DNA of 64,000 nt from Dyella humicola (GCF_026283945.1 NZ_JAPDPC010000003.1:1-64000); one strand, 5' to 3'. Numbered from the stretch's first letter, positions 30,268 to 39,858 are shown. Notes: generated by a model from the sequence alone, not told the origin. Program-made: numbers and translations.

Positions 30268-31145
30268 GGCGCCGTTACTTCCTCTCCCCGATGGGGAGAG
30301 GATTGAGGTGAGGGGTGGGTGCTTGCGATGGCGTTGAACGAAGCTCGCTCATCTGTTTCATCATCGCAAGATTGGCCCCTCACCCCAGCCCTCTCCCCGC
30401 AGGGGAGAGGGAGTGGAGGCGCGGGCGCCAGGCTCTTGTCCACGGCACCGCGCTCATCAAACACGAAACAGTCGCCGCGCCAATGCGTGCCGTTGGTTTC
30501 CTCGAAGTATTTCAGGATGCCGCCTTCCAGCTGGTAGACGTTGTCGATGCCGATGTCCTGCAGATGCAGGGCGGCCTTTTCGCAGCGAATGCCGCCGGTG
30601 CAGTACGACACCACGGTCTTGTTCTCGTAGCGTGCGCGGTCGGCGGCAATCGCCTGGGGAAATTCGGTGAAGCTGCTCAGGCGATAGTCCACCGCGTTCT
30701 CGAACAAGCCGACATCGGTTTCGTAATCGTTGCGCGTATCGAGCAGCACCACTTCGCGACCTTCGTCGTCACGACCTTGCGCCAGCCAGCGCTGCAGCGT
30801 GCGCGGCGCTACGGCCGGCGCTCGCGTGCCTTCCGGACGAATCGCCGGCATACGCATGGTGATGATTTCCTTCTTGAGGCGCACGCGCATGCGGCCGAAG
30901 GGCGCCTCGTCGGAAATCGATACCTTCGGCTCCAGCCCGGCAAATCGAGGGTCGGTGCGTAGCCAGTCCATGAAGCTATCGATGGGTTCGCGCGGGCCGG
31001 CCAGGAACAAGTTGATGCCTTCGGGCGCCAGCAGGATGGTGCCCTTCAGCGCGAGCGCCTCGCAGCGTTCGAGCACGCGTTCGCGCAGTGCGGGAAGGTC
31101 GTCCAGGCTGACGAAGCGGTAAGCGGAAAGATTGATAATCGACAT
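30264..31145 (-). CDS. trhO: tRNA uridine(34) hydroxylase TrhO (rhodanese domain)
   Basis: A protein of 293 residues: an N-terminal ferredoxin-like domain and a rhodanese domain with catalytic Cys182 in YCTGGIRCE. TrhO (YceA) makes 5-hydroxyuridine at tRNA position 34. It sits inside the biotin operon between bioF and bioH. Residues from about 241 to 293 are Pro/Ser/Arg-rich and are encoded by the repeat at 30281-30412, so the C-terminal tail is probably repeat-derived. The stop still overlaps the bioH start. Confidence 0.92.
   Translation of the reverse strand: MSIINLSAYRFVSLDDLPALRERVLERCEALALKGTILLAPEGINLFLAGPREPIDSFMDWLRTDPRFAGLEPKVSISDEAPFGRMRVRLKKEIITMRMPAIRPEGTRAPAVAPRTLQRWLAQGRDDEGREVVLLDTRNDYETDVGLFENAVDYRLSSFTEFPQAIAADRARYENKTVVSYCTGGIRCEKAALHLQDIGIDNVYQLEGGILKYFEETNGTHWRGDCFVFDERGAVDKSLAPAPPLPLPCGERAGVRGQSCDDETDERASFNAIASTHPSPQSSPHRGEEVTAP
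30281..30412. repeat. intergenic repeat, copy 2, inside the trhO 3' end
   Basis: Shares GAGGGGTGGGTGCTTGCG, CGCAAGA and CCCTCTCCCCGCAGGGGAGAGGG with the copy at 25433-25591 and has the same CCTCTCCCC...GGGGAGAGG borders. Unlike copy 1 it is read in frame as the last part of trhO. Confidence 0.75.
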
Positions 31146-31172
31146 GGGCAGAGGGGTACGGCGAGGCCGCCA

Positions 31173-32366
31173 TTATACGGGGCGTGCCGGAGGGGCCCCG
31201 GCGGGCAGGCGGGAGAGGGCATCCAGCAGCCGGTCCACGTCGCTTTCCGAGTGCATGGTGGAAAGCGTGATACGCAAGCGCGCCTTACCCTGCGGCACCG
31301 TGGGCGGACGGATCGCGGTGACCAGCAAACCCTGTTGTTCCAAGGCTTCCGCGGCATCCAGCGCGGCCTGGGCGTCGCCCAGCAGCAGGGGTTGGATGGC
31401 GGTCGGCGAGGGCATCAGGGGCAGGCCCAGCTGCGCCGCGCCCTGACGGAAGCGTGCGATCAACTGGTTCAGCTTGTCGCGTCGCCAGCCCTCCCTTTGG
31501 GCCAGCCGCACGGCTGCCAGCGTGGCGGCAGCGAGGGCCGGCGGCATCGCGGTCGTATAGATATAGGTGCGGGCCGACTGCACCAGGCCATCGATCAGCT
31601 CGGCCGAGCCGGCCACGAAGGCGCCGCTGCAACCCAGCGCCTTGCCCAGGGTGGCCATCAATACCGGCACGTCGTCCTGGCTCAGTCCGCTGTCGACCAC
31701 GCTGCCTTCGCCTTGAGCGCCGAGTACGCCCAGGCCGTGCGCGTCATCCACCATGAAAGTGGCGCCCTCGCGCTGGCACAGGGCGGCAAGCGCGGGGAGT
31801 GGCGCGATATCGCCGTCCATGCTGAAGACGCCATCAGTGGCGAGCAGGGCCGCTGCATCGCTACGGCTGCCGAGCTGGCGCGCGGCGCCGTCCACATCGG
31901 CGTGTGGGTAGCGCTTGAGTTCTGCGCCGGCGAGCTGGGCGCCATCGAGCAGGCAGGCATGATTGAGCTTGTCCTGCACGCACAGGTCGTCGCGTTGCAG
32001 CAACGCTTGCATCACGCCCAGGTTCGCCATATAGCCGGTGGAGAAAAGCAGCGCCCGCTCGCGCCCGGTCCACTCGGCGAGTGCTTCTTCCAGCGCGGCG
32101 TGTGCCGAGCGATGGCCGCAGATGAGATGCGCCGAGCCGCTGCCTACGCCGTCGCTATCGGCGGCCTGCTTGAGTGCGGCGATCAACTGCGGATGCTGGG
32201 CCAGGCCGAGGTAGTCGTTGCTGCAGAACGCGAGCAGGCGCTGTCCGTCGCGCTCCACCCAGGCGCCATCCGCGCGATCCACCGTGCGCAGGCGCCGGCG
32301 CAAACCCGCCTGGGCGCGTTCGGCGCCGTGGCGGGCGAGACGCTCGGTGAGCGACGGACGGGTCAT
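31173..32366 (-). CDS. bioF: 8-amino-7-oxononanoate synthase
   Basis: A PLP enzyme of 397 residues that condenses pimeloyl-ACP with alanine, the first dedicated ring-forming step of biotin synthesis. Recognisable blocks are FCSNDYLGLAQHP, HLICGHRSAHAALE, DDAHGLGVLG, and the Schiff-base lysine in ATLGKALGCSGAF. The start at 32366 matches the family N terminus; the frame is open further upstream into bioB but without conservation. It begins 20 bases after the bioB stop. Confidence 0.95.
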   Translation of the reverse strand: MTRPSLTERLARHGAERAQAGLRRRLRTVDRADGAWVERDGQRLLAFCSNDYLGLAQHPQLIAALKQAADSDGVGSGSAHLICGHRSAHAALEEALAEWTGRERALLFSTGYMANLGVMQALLQRDDLCVQDKLNHACLLDGAQLAGAELKRYPHADVDGAARQLGSRSDAAALLATDGVFSMDGDIAPLPALAALCQREGATFMVDDAHGLGVLGAQGEGSVVDSGLSQDDVPVLMATLGKALGCSGAFVAGSAELIDGLVQSARTYIYTTAMPPALAAATLAAVRLAQREGWRRDKLNQLIARFRQGAAQLGLPLMPSPTAIQPLLLGDAQAALDAAEALEQQGLLVTAIRPPTVPQGKARLRITLSTMHSESDVDRLLDALSRLPAGAPPARPV

Positions 32367-32386
32367 GGCGGAAACGGGGAGGGTGG

Positions 32387-33427
32387 TCAGGCCGCCGCGC
32401 TGCAACCGCAGCCGTTGCCGCAGCTGGCCGCTTCGGCTTCGAGGATGTCGGCATGCACGGTGTCGGTTTCTTCGGCCACTTCCAGCGGATGCAGGTCGAG
32501 GCGGGCGAATAGCCGGCGGTCGTGTTCCACGTCGGGGTTGCCGGTGGTCAGCAGCTTCTCGCCGTAGAAGATCGAGTTGGCGCCGGCAAAGAAACACAAC
32601 GCCTGCACCGCGTCGTCCATCTGCTGACGGCCGGCCGAGAGGCGCACCATCGAGGCCGGCATCAGGATGCGTGCCACCGCAATCGTGCGCACGAAATCGA
32701 ACGGGTCCAGCGCCTGCGTACCGTTCAGCGGCGTGCCTTCCACCTGCACCAGCTGGTTGATCGGCACCGACTGCGGGTGCTCAGGCAGGGTGGCCAGGGT
32801 CTGCAGCAGGCCAGCGCGCTGGTCGCGTGTTTCGCCCATGCCGACGATGCCGCCGCAGCAGGTCTTCAGGCCCGCTTCGCGCACGTGGTCCAGCGTGTCC
32901 AGGCGGTCCTGGTACTGGCGCGTGTGGATGATCTCGCCGTAGAACTCCGGCGCGGTGTCCAGGTTGTGGTTGTAGTAGTCCAGGCCTGCCTGCTTCAGCG
33001 TCTGCGCCTGCTCGCCACTGAGCATGCCCAGGGTGGCGCAGGTTTCCAGGCCCAGGCCCTTCACCGCGCGCACGATGTCGGCGACCTTCTCCACGTCGCG
33101 GTCTTTCGGGCTGCGCCAGGCCGCGCCCATGCAGAAGCGGCTGGCGCCGGCGCTCTTGGCGGCCTGCGCACGTGCCACCACGGCGTCCACGCTCATCAGC
33201 TTTTGTGCCTGCACACCCGTGTCGTAACGCGCCGCCTGCGGACAGTAGGCGCAATCCTCGGGGCAACCGCCGGTCTTGATCGACAACAGGGTCGACACTT
33301 GCACCGCGTTCGGATCGTGGTGCTCGCGGTGCACGCAGTGCGCGCGATGCAGCAGCTCGTTGAACGGCAGGGCGAACAGCGCGGCCACTTCGGCGCGGGT
33401 CCAGTCGTGGCGGATGGGTTGGGCCAT
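32387..33427 (-). CDS. bioB: biotin synthase
   Basis: A radical SAM enzyme of 346 residues that inserts sulfur into dethiobiotin. The [4Fe-4S] cluster cysteines are in CPEDCAYC (55, 59, 62) and the [2Fe-2S] site residues (FCMGAAW, ETCATLG, Arg in MVRLSAGR) are present. The C terminus is Cys-rich (CGNGCGC). ATG 33427 is preferred because CGGA lies about nine bases upstream; ATG 33436 is possible. It is the first gene of bioB-bioF-trhO-bioH-bioC; bioA and bioD are not in the window. Confidence 0.97.
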   Translation of the reverse strand: MAQPIRHDWTRAEVAALFALPFNELLHRAHCVHREHHDPNAVQVSTLLSIKTGGCPEDCAYCPQAARYDTGVQAQKLMSVDAVVARAQAAKSAGASRFCMGAAWRSPKDRDVEKVADIVRAVKGLGLETCATLGMLSGEQAQTLKQAGLDYYNHNLDTAPEFYGEIIHTRQYQDRLDTLDHVREAGLKTCCGGIVGMGETRDQRAGLLQTLATLPEHPQSVPINQLVQVEGTPLNGTQALDPFDFVRTIAVARILMPASMVRLSAGRQQMDDAVQALCFFAGANSIFYGEKLLTTGNPDVEHDRRLFARLDLHPLEVAEETDTVHADILEAEAASCGNGCGCSAAA

Positions 33428-33570
33428 GGCGGGCATTCCGGGGTAGGGAAGCGCGATAGTTTGGCAGGGCGGAGTGCCCTGTCAACTTTGCGAGACCGTG
33501 CTGAGTTGACGATGCGCAAACGTATGGCTGCCGCTACCATCGGGACCAGTCACCCCATGGAGTCAATGGC

Positions 33571-33777
33571 ATGAGTGCAGGACAGGGCAGTACCGGCAAT
33601 GTGCTCGCGGCCATTTGCAGCTTCTTCATTCCCGGCCTGGGCCAGCTGGTGCAGGGGCGTGTGTGGATCGCCCTGGTGATGTTTGTGCTCGCTGGGATCC
33701 TCTGGATCGTCTGGCTGGGCTGGATCATCCACCTGTGGTCGATCCTCGACGCGGCGCTGTTCAAACCCAAGAGCTGA
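33571..33777 (+). CDS. small TM2-like membrane protein
   Basis: A protein of 68 residues with two hydrophobic helices joined by a short turn. It contains SFFIPGLGQLVQGRVWIALVMF, close to the TM2-domain pattern (PGLGQ, then a second helix), and ends in the basic FKPKS. Function is unknown. It precedes comF by 16 bases and may be co-transcribed with it. Confidence 0.75.
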   Translation: MSAGQGSTGNVLAAICSFFIPGLGQLVQGRVWIALVMFVLAGILWIVWLGWIIHLWSILDAALFKPKS

Positions 33778-33793
33778 GGCAAGGAGGCCGCGC

Positions 33794-34516
33794 ATGGAGG
33801 CGCTTTCCTGGTGGCGATGGGCAGCGGATGCGTTGCAACGCTTCGCCTTGCCCTTGCATTGCCTGTTATGCGGCGGGCCCGGTGACGATGGGCTCGATCT
33901 CTGTCGCGACTGCGCGGCCGAGCTGCCACGCAACCGCAGCTGCTGCGCTCGGTGCGCCTTGCCGCTGGCGCTGCCGGCGGCTTTATGCGGACAATGCCAG
34001 CGGCACCCGCCACCATGGGACGCGGCTTGGGTGCCGTTCCGCTACGCGTGGCCGTTGGATCGCTTGGAGTCGCGCTTCAAGTTCGGCGCTGACCTTGCGG
34101 CGGGTCGCGTGCTGTCGACACTCTGGTTGCGTGATATGCCTCCCGTGGAGCGCCCGCAACTGATCATCCCGGTGCCGCTGCACCGTTCACGTCTGCGCCT
34201 ACGCGGCTATAACCAGGCCTTGGAGCTGGCGAGGCCCTTGGCGCGCGAGTTGCGCCTGCCCGTGCGACATGACTTGTTGAAGCGCGTCCGCGCGACCGAT
34301 GCACAAACCGAACTGGGCGCCCTATCGCGTCGTCGCAATGTGCGCGGTGCCTTTGCGGCGAAGGCTGCTGCCCTTTGGCCCGCCCATGTCGCTCTGCTCG
34401 ATGACGTGATGACCACGGGCGCCACCGTTGCCGCATGCGCCCGCGAGCTCAAACGAGCCGGGGTGAAACGCGTCGACATCTGGGCGTTGGCGCGCGCGCC
34501 GGAGTCGCGCAGTTAG
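33794..34516 (+). CDS. comF: ComF-family phosphoribosyltransferase-like protein
   Basis: A protein of 240 residues. An N-terminal double zinc ribbon (CLLCGG, CRDCA, CCARC, CGQC) is followed by a type I phosphoribosyltransferase domain with the PRPP loop VALLDDVMTTGAT. ComF proteins take part in DNA uptake for transformation and possibly in replication. The RBS AAGGAGG lies seven bases before the ATG. It is divergent from bioB, an arrangement common in gammaproteobacteria. Confidence 0.9.
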   Translation: MEALSWWRWAADALQRFALPLHCLLCGGPGDDGLDLCRDCAAELPRNRSCCARCALPLALPAALCGQCQRHPPPWDAAWVPFRYAWPLDRLESRFKFGADLAAGRVLSTLWLRDMPPVERPQLIIPVPLHRSRLRLRGYNQALELARPLARELRLPVRHDLLKRVRATDAQTELGALSRRRNVRGAFAAKAAALWPAHVALLDDVMTTGATVAACARELKRAGVKRVDIWALARAPESRS

Positions 34517-34593
34517 TCTCAGCGACGCCTCGGCCTCGATGCCGGCCGGGCTTCAGTTAGGATGCAACGCGACCCCTACCTGGAGTGTGCATC

Positions 34594-36024
34594 GTGGCGC
34601 TACGTCGTTCTGTTCTGGCCGCCCTTCTGTTGGCATGGCTTCCCACGGCTGCATCCATGGCGGCGGATACCAAGCCAGCGACGGACAAGGACTTCGTTGC
34701 GTATGCGCAACCCGTCATCGCGTTCACGCATGCGGACATCGTCGATGGCACGGGCCACAAGGCCGCGCACGACCAAACCCTCGTCATCGACAAAGGCCGC
34801 ATCGCGGCGCTGGGCAAATCCAGCCGCGTGAAAGTGCCCGATGGCGCCACCGTCATCGATGCCCACGGCAAGACCTTGCTGCCGGGCTTCGTGCTGATGC
34901 ACGAGCACATGTTCTATCCCGCGGGCGAAGCCGCCTATAACGAGATGACCTTCAGCTTCCCGCGGCTTTATCTCGCCGGTGGCGTCACCACCATGCGCAC
35001 GGCCGGCACGATGATGCCGTACGCCGACATCAACGTGCGCGATGCCATTGCGCGGAGCGAGTTGGTCGGTCCGGACATGGACGTGACCGGTCCCTATCTC
35101 AACGGCCCGGGCCTGCCCATTCCGGGCGTGCATGTGCTCAGCGGCGTCGACGATGCCGAGCGCACGGTCAATTACTGGGCTGACGAGGGCGTCACTTCGT
35201 ACAAGGCCTATATGCAGATCAGCCGCGCCGAACTTCAGCGCGCCATCGAAGTGGCGCACCAGCGCGGCCACAAGATCACGGCGCACCTGTGTTCGGTGAC
35301 CTATCGCGAAGCGGTGGAGCTTGGCATCGACAATTTGGAGCACGGTTTCTTCGTCGCCAGCGATTTCGTGCAGGACAAGAAGCCCGATACCTGTCCTTCC
35401 GGCGGCGCCGTGCAGAAGTCCCTGGTCGATCTGGACCCCGCGTCGCCCGAAGCGAAGGCGCTGATCAAACTCCTGATCGACCACCATGTGGCGCTGACCT
35501 CCACCCTCACCGTCTTCGAAACGTTCGTGCCAGGTCGACCGAAGGCGCCACAAGGTGTGCTCGACCTGATGATTCCCGAAGTACGCGCGCAGTATGAGGC
35601 GCAGTGGAACAAGGTCCAGGGCAGCAAGACCGCCTGGACAACGCTGTATCCAAAACTGGCCAAGCTCGAAAAGCAGTTCGTCGATGCCGGCGGCACGCTG
35701 ATGGCTGGCACGGACCCGACCGGCTACGGCGGCGTGGTGCCCGGCTATTCCGCCCAGCGCGAAATTGAATTGCTGGTGGAAGCGGGTTTCAGTTTCGAGC
35801 AGGCCGTCCATATCGCTACCTTCAACGGTGCGCACTACATGGGCCGCGATGCCGATATCGGCACGCTGGCCGTTGGCAAGCGCGCCGATATCGTGGTCAT
35901 CGACGGCAACCCGCTCAAAGACGTCGCTGCCATTGAACACATGCCGTTCGTGTTCAAAAACGGCGTGGGCTACGACAGGCACGCGATCCTGGGTGCGATG
36001 AGTAATACGGTGGGCTTGCACTAA
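34594..36024 (+). CDS. secreted metal-dependent amidohydrolase
   Basis: An amidohydrolase-superfamily enzyme of 476 residues with a signal peptide (about 1-25, cleaved near SMAA). Metal ligands fit the subgroup: HEH in LMHEHMF, His in KITAHLC and in LEHGF, Asp in GTDPTG, and a candidate carbamylated Lys in VTSYKAY. It resembles imidazolonepropionase-like or prolidase-like periplasmic hydrolases. The start is set at GTG 34594, eight bases after GGAG; an earlier GTG at 34585 is possible. Substrate unknown. Confidence 0.85.
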   Translation: MALRRSVLAALLLAWLPTAASMAADTKPATDKDFVAYAQPVIAFTHADIVDGTGHKAAHDQTLVIDKGRIAALGKSSRVKVPDGATVIDAHGKTLLPGFVLMHEHMFYPAGEAAYNEMTFSFPRLYLAGGVTTMRTAGTMMPYADINVRDAIARSELVGPDMDVTGPYLNGPGLPIPGVHVLSGVDDAERTVNYWADEGVTSYKAYMQISRAELQRAIEVAHQRGHKITAHLCSVTYREAVELGIDNLEHGFFVASDFVQDKKPDTCPSGGAVQKSLVDLDPASPEAKALIKLLIDHHVALTSTLTVFETFVPGRPKAPQGVLDLMIPEVRAQYEAQWNKVQGSKTAWTTLYPKLAKLEKQFVDAGGTLMAGTDPTGYGGVVPGYSAQREIELLVEAGFSFEQAVHIATFNGAHYMGRDADIGTLAVGKRADIVVIDGNPLKDVAAIEHMPFVFKNGVGYDRHAILGAMSNTVGLH

Positions 36025-36126
36025 GCGGCATTCCGTTTCGACGCAGGCTCTGTCGATGACGACGGGCCGCGTGGGTGTGCTTCAACGGCGGCCAGGCGAA
36101 GCCATGACCAGGGAGTATCGAGACGA

Positions 36127-36558
36127 ATGGCCATCCACCTGTTTCACGCCGACACCGATGAACAGATCGCGGCGACCTTCGATGTCATGCAGCAGCTGCG
36201 TCCTCACCTCCAGCGTTCCGAGTACGGAGCGCTGATCCGGAGCCTGATGGCAAGCGACGGCTTGAGGTTGTTGGCACTGGCGGATGGCGACGTGGTCAGG
36301 GCCGTGGCCGGGTACCGCGTCATGAACATGCTGTATTGCGGCCGGGCGCTCTTTATCGATGACCTTGTCTCGGACGAACACGCGCGCTCGCTCGGCTATG
36401 GCTCGCAATTGATCGCACGGATCAAGGACGAAGCGCAGACGCTCGGCTGCAGCGAGGTCCAGCTGATCTCCCGCGTCACCCGCGAGCAGGCGCATCGCTT
36501 CTATTTCCGCGAGGGCTTCGGCATCGAATGCTTCCACTTTCGCAACAAGCTCGCCTGA
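36127..36558 (+). CDS. GNAT-family N-acetyltransferase
   Basis: A protein of 143 residues with the GNAT fold. The acetyl-CoA pyrophosphate loop is ARSLGYGSQLI and the C-terminal strand region YFREGFGIECFHF is typical. The acceptor is unknown. A hairpin without a T-run follows (36600-36625). Confidence 0.85.
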   Translation: MAIHLFHADTDEQIAATFDVMQQLRPHLQRSEYGALIRSLMASDGLRLLALADGDVVRAVAGYRVMNMLYCGRALFIDDLVSDEHARSLGYGSQLIARIKDEAQTLGCSEVQLISRVTREQAHRFYFREGFGIECFHFRNKLA

Positions 36559-36599
36559 GCATCGCCTAGCCCGTTAGGCTTTTGGAGCACGAACACGAA

Positions 36600-36625
36600 G
36601 AGGCCCGGGACGGATCCCGGGCCTC
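36600..36625. terminator. GC-rich hairpin between convergent genes
   Basis: GAGGCCCGGGA - CGGA - TCCCGGGCCTC, a perfect 11-bp stem with no T-run on either strand. It may act as a transcript end or RNA-stability element for the GNAT and peptidase genes. Confidence 0.5.
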
Positions 36626-36666
36626 AGGTGCGCTGGCGTTTGCGGTCTCCAGCCTTGCTGTGGTCG

Positions 36667-38382
36667 CTATTGGGCTAAGGTGTTGATCAAGGCCGCTTTC
36701 GGGCTACCCCAGCCCGTCACCAGGTCATAGCCGGTCACCGCCGAATAGCTGCCGGATTTTCCACTGGTGATGTCATGGAAGTTCGTGGCATAGCTGCTGG
36801 TGATGTTCAGCGGATAGATGGTGGCGTTGAAGTTACCCACGCGCGATCCACCGTTGGCAATCGCCTGCTGGTTGACCAAGGCGATGAAGGCCGCCCACAT
36901 CGGCGCGGCAAAGCTGGTGCCGCCGTAAGCGTTGGCCTGGCAGGTGGTCTGGTCGGCGCAGGTGTAGAACGTGAAGTTGGCATTGGCCGAGACGTCCGGG
37001 CCGTTGCGCAAGGTGGTCGAGCCCTTGTTGCTGGTATTGATCACACCCGACAGCTTTTGCCAGGAAGGAATGGCGATCTTGTCGGGCGAGATGCCGCCGC
37101 CACTATCGACCCACGCGGTCTCCGACTTCCAGGCGCCGCCCGCACTGCTGGTAGTGAGGTCGGTGCCGCCGACGGAGATGACGTACGCGTCGTCTGCCGG
37201 CCACGCTTCGTTGCGCCTGGACCACGTCGAGCTATCGCCGGAAGCGGCGAAGAAAGTCTGGCCCTGCGCGGCCATCTTCTCGAAGTACGGATCAAGCGTC
37301 GACGGATCGGCCGGCGTCCAGCCCCACGAACAGCCAATCGTCGTGGGCAGCGGACTGTGCGTTGTCATCGAGCTGATGATGGCGGTATCGGTGGAACCGA
37401 TATACATCACCAGGCTGCTGAGCCCGGGCGCCATGCCGAGTGCCTGGGTCATGTCCAGCGTCTGTTCGGTGTCGTCGCAGCCACTCTTGTACAGGCAGGC
37501 AGTGCTGGTGCCGTCGGTCGAGAGCAGGGTGACGGGCACGTTGTTGGTCTGCCCGACGTTTTTGTAATACGTCGTGAGGTCGGCCAGGTCGGTACCTTCG
37601 TATTCGAACAGGCCCAGGTTCTGGCCTGCACCGGTGAGTGCCGTGCCGCCGTAGTAGGCCGCGCGCATATCACTACCGAGGAACGAAGCCGACGGGCCCG
37701 AACCCGTGGTGGCATGCGAGACGACGGCTTCGGGGCTGATGCCATTGGCCTTGGCATAATCACTCTTCTTGACGTAGAGCGGATGCGGCAGCGAATAGTT
37801 GTCCAGTCCGGAGACATGCCAGAGTGGAATTCCCAGGGCGGTCGTGGGCTCGCGGTCCGGGCTGAAGAACACGCGGTTTTCCGTGGGATGCTGATAGGTA
37901 CGCATCTTGACGTTGAAGGCAGCTTCGACGGCGGCAACCGAACCCCTGACTTGCACGTCCATGCCATCGCGACTTCCGCCGGTGATGGTCAGGCCGTTCC
38001 TGCCCAGATAACGCACGACATTGTCGTAGTCGCTCTGTGTCGGACCAAACCTCGCCGTGAATTGCGCCGGCGTGAGGAACTGATGGTAGGAAGGGCTGGC
38101 AGGATTGTTGACGTTCGCCACGAATGCGTCGAGGCCCGCCTGGTCGCGCACTGGCAACACGACATCGAGACTCATCACCTGGTTGGCCGCAAGGCCGCCC
38201 ACCTGCGCCGCTGTCTTGCCGCTGACCGCATCGCGCACATGATGCGTCAACACGTCCGCAGCCTGCGCGGCGGCGGTGGCACCGAAGGCCAATGCGATGG
38301 CGACGGATAGACAACAGGTCTTGCGAACCAAGCCTGATACACCGTTCCTAAGATCCGTTCCAGTCGAAGCTGTTCTATTCAT
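36667..38382 (-). CDS. secreted S53 sedolisin-family peptidase
   Basis: A secreted acid-type serine-carboxyl peptidase of 571 residues. Signal peptide (to about residue 42), an inhibitory pro-domain (about 45-200) with QFLTPAQFTARFGPT, then the catalytic domain with Glu306 and Asp310 (DDTEQTLD), Asp383 (AASGD) and Ser490 (GGTSFAAP). The Ca2+ site at the C terminus (FHDITSG ... GYDLVTGWGSP) is intact. Such enzymes degrade proteins outside the cell at low pH, fitting a soil or plant-associated organism. It stands alone on its strand. Confidence 0.95.
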   Translation of the reverse strand: MNRTASTGTDLRNGVSGLVRKTCCLSVAIALAFGATAAAQAADVLTHHVRDAVSGKTAAQVGGLAANQVMSLDVVLPVRDQAGLDAFVANVNNPASPSYHQFLTPAQFTARFGPTQSDYDNVVRYLGRNGLTITGGSRDGMDVQVRGSVAAVEAAFNVKMRTYQHPTENRVFFSPDREPTTALGIPLWHVSGLDNYSLPHPLYVKKSDYAKANGISPEAVVSHATTGSGPSASFLGSDMRAAYYGGTALTGAGQNLGLFEYEGTDLADLTTYYKNVGQTNNVPVTLLSTDGTSTACLYKSGCDDTEQTLDMTQALGMAPGLSSLVMYIGSTDTAIISSMTTHSPLPTTIGCSWGWTPADPSTLDPYFEKMAAQGQTFFAASGDSSTWSRRNEAWPADDAYVISVGGTDLTTSSAGGAWKSETAWVDSGGGISPDKIAIPSWQKLSGVINTSNKGSTTLRNGPDVSANANFTFYTCADQTTCQANAYGGTSFAAPMWAAFIALVNQQAIANGGSRVGNFNATIYPLNITSSYATNFHDITSGKSGSYSAVTGYDLVTGWGSPKAALINTLAQ

Positions 38383-38972
38383 TGGAAGCTACTCCCCATA
38401 TAGACAGTGACAGTGAAAATCGGAATGCCTGACGGCATGCTCCCCCGGTGTGCCGATTGGCCGCGGGAGCGTAGGCTCGCGTTTGTTGCCGTCGGGTGAA
38501 GTGAGCGCCGAATAGGCGAGGAAAGTTTTTGCGATCGGCGCAGGATCTCCCATTGCGCCTTGAGCCGATCGTCTTGAGCTCCCGCAAATTCTCAAAGCAC
38601 GCTTGAAAATAGAGGTTTTACCTCGCCGAGGTGGCTGCGCGGTTGAATGGCCCGGCGCCGGAACTTTCGCTTTCGAGCGCTATGGGAATTATTCCTAGAT
38701 GGCAGGCCGCAGCCGCTCGGCATGCGCCTACACGCCTGCTGCATCCGTGGAAAACCCTTGGGACGACGGATCGAGCGCGCGTCTCGCATATGCCTCGGCG
38801 CGCGAGCCGAGGACGAGCTCGCACTCTGAGCGCCATGCACTGACGCGAGGGTGTTCCGTCGTCTCGCAGCTGAACTCGCCACCGGTGCTTCGCTGCACCG
38901 GTCGGAGCAGCAATTACTTGCAGTCACCGGGAACGGCGGGCAAGCTAGATCGTTTGAGCAAACGGAGGTTCC
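38383..38972. other. 590-bp gap with small palindromes
   Basis: No gene is supported here. Two short dyads stand out: GAGGT-TTT-ACCTC (38612-38624), with a further GAGGT four bases on, and GGAAT-T-ATTCC (38685-38695). Either could be a control site for the divergent peptidase and acidic-protein genes. Nothing else was seen. Confidence 0.4.
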
Positions 38973-39248
38973 ATGTCTAGCGAAGAAACCATCATCCAGA
39001 TCATGCCGGCTACCGGCTGGGTTGCCGTGTACGAGATCGAAGGCGAGGAAAGCGCCGAAACCATCGTCTGCTTTGCGCTGGTCGAGTCAGTCGAGGATGG
39101 CGTCAAGCGCCGCGACGTCCGTCCGATGTGCGCGGAAGGCAAGCTCATCGAGTTCGCCGACGACGCCGAGAATTTTGTTCGGGTCGAGGAACTGGCCGAA
39201 TTCGAGGAAGAGGAAGACGAAGACGAGGAAGAAGAGGTCGAGGAGTAA
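38973..39248 (+). CDS. small acidic protein with poly-Glu/Asp tail
   Basis: A protein of 91 residues. The first 65 form a probable beta-rich domain (IIQIMPATGWVAVYEIEGEE, then IVCFALVE), and the final 25 are almost only Glu and Asp. No family name was recognised; similar small proteins occur in Xanthomonadales genomes as far as I recall. The RBS GGAGG lies six to seven bases before the ATG. The acidic tail could mimic nucleic acid or mediate binding to a basic partner; this is speculation. Confidence 0.75.
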   Translation: MSSEETIIQIMPATGWVAVYEIEGEESAETIVCFALVESVEDGVKRRDVRPMCAEGKLIEFADDAENFVRVEELAEFEEEEDEDEEEEVEE

Positions 39249-39274
39249 TCCGGGCTTCTCACCAGCCTGAGTTT

Positions 39275-39298
39275 GCCCGCCTTCGACCCAAGGCGGGC
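39275..39298. terminator. hairpin between convergent genes
   Basis: GCCCGCCTT - CGACCC - AAGGCGGGC, a perfect 9-bp stem without a T-run. It lies between the acidic-protein gene and the convergent DUF2058 gene. Confidence 0.5.
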
Positions 39299-39318
39299 AT
39301 CTCCAAGACGCACGCTGC

Positions 39319-39858
39319 CTACCAGGTCAGGTCGTCTGGCACCTGGAACTGCTTGTAGTACTCGTCGTCTGTGTCCGCCGCGTTGCTGGCGGTGGTCACG
39401 CCATGATCGAGCACGATGGCGGTCGCGTCGCGCGCGTAGATCTTTTCGGCGGCAGCGCGAGGCAGCAACTCAAAGCCCTGATCATGACGGGCGATCACCA
39501 GCGTGCCCTTGGCCAGCTGCGTGCGTTGCGCTTCGTTGACCAGCACACTCTGGATCTTGTCTTCGACCGTGAAGCGATACGTGAGCTCACCGTCGCGCTT
39601 GATCTTGTGCGCCTCCACGATCTGGCGAATCTGGGCGCGCAGCTCATTGGCACGAATCTGCGCGTTGTGTTCCGCGGCCAGGGCGCGATCGCGTTCTGCA
39701 CGTTCCGCCTGCAGGCGCTGTGCATCCACCTGTTCAGTGCTGGCCGGCGCCGGCGCCTTGCCCTGACGCTGTTTGGTCTGTTCGCGCACGACCTGGGCCA
39801 CCTTGCCTTTCTTTACCAGGCCGGCCTTGAGCAGTTGGTCTTGCAGGGGATTGCGCAT
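39319..39858 (-). CDS. DUF2058 family protein
   Basis: A soluble protein of 179 residues with the DUF2058 (YaiL-like) pattern: N-terminal NPLQDQLLKAGLVKKGK, a charged coiled-coil region (about 45-85), and a C-terminal domain containing YRFTVEDKIQ and DTDDEYYKQFQVPDDLTW. Gammaproteobacterial members are proposed nucleoid- or ribosome-associated factors, but the function is not established. Confidence 0.88.
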   Translation of the reverse strand: MRNPLQDQLLKAGLVKKGKVAQVVREQTKQRQGKAPAPASTEQVDAQRLQAERAERDRALAAEHNAQIRANELRAQIRQIVEAHKIKRDGELTYRFTVEDKIQSVLVNEAQRTQLAKGTLVIARHDQGFELLPRAAAEKIYARDATAIVLDHGVTTASNAADTDDEYYKQFQVPDDLTW

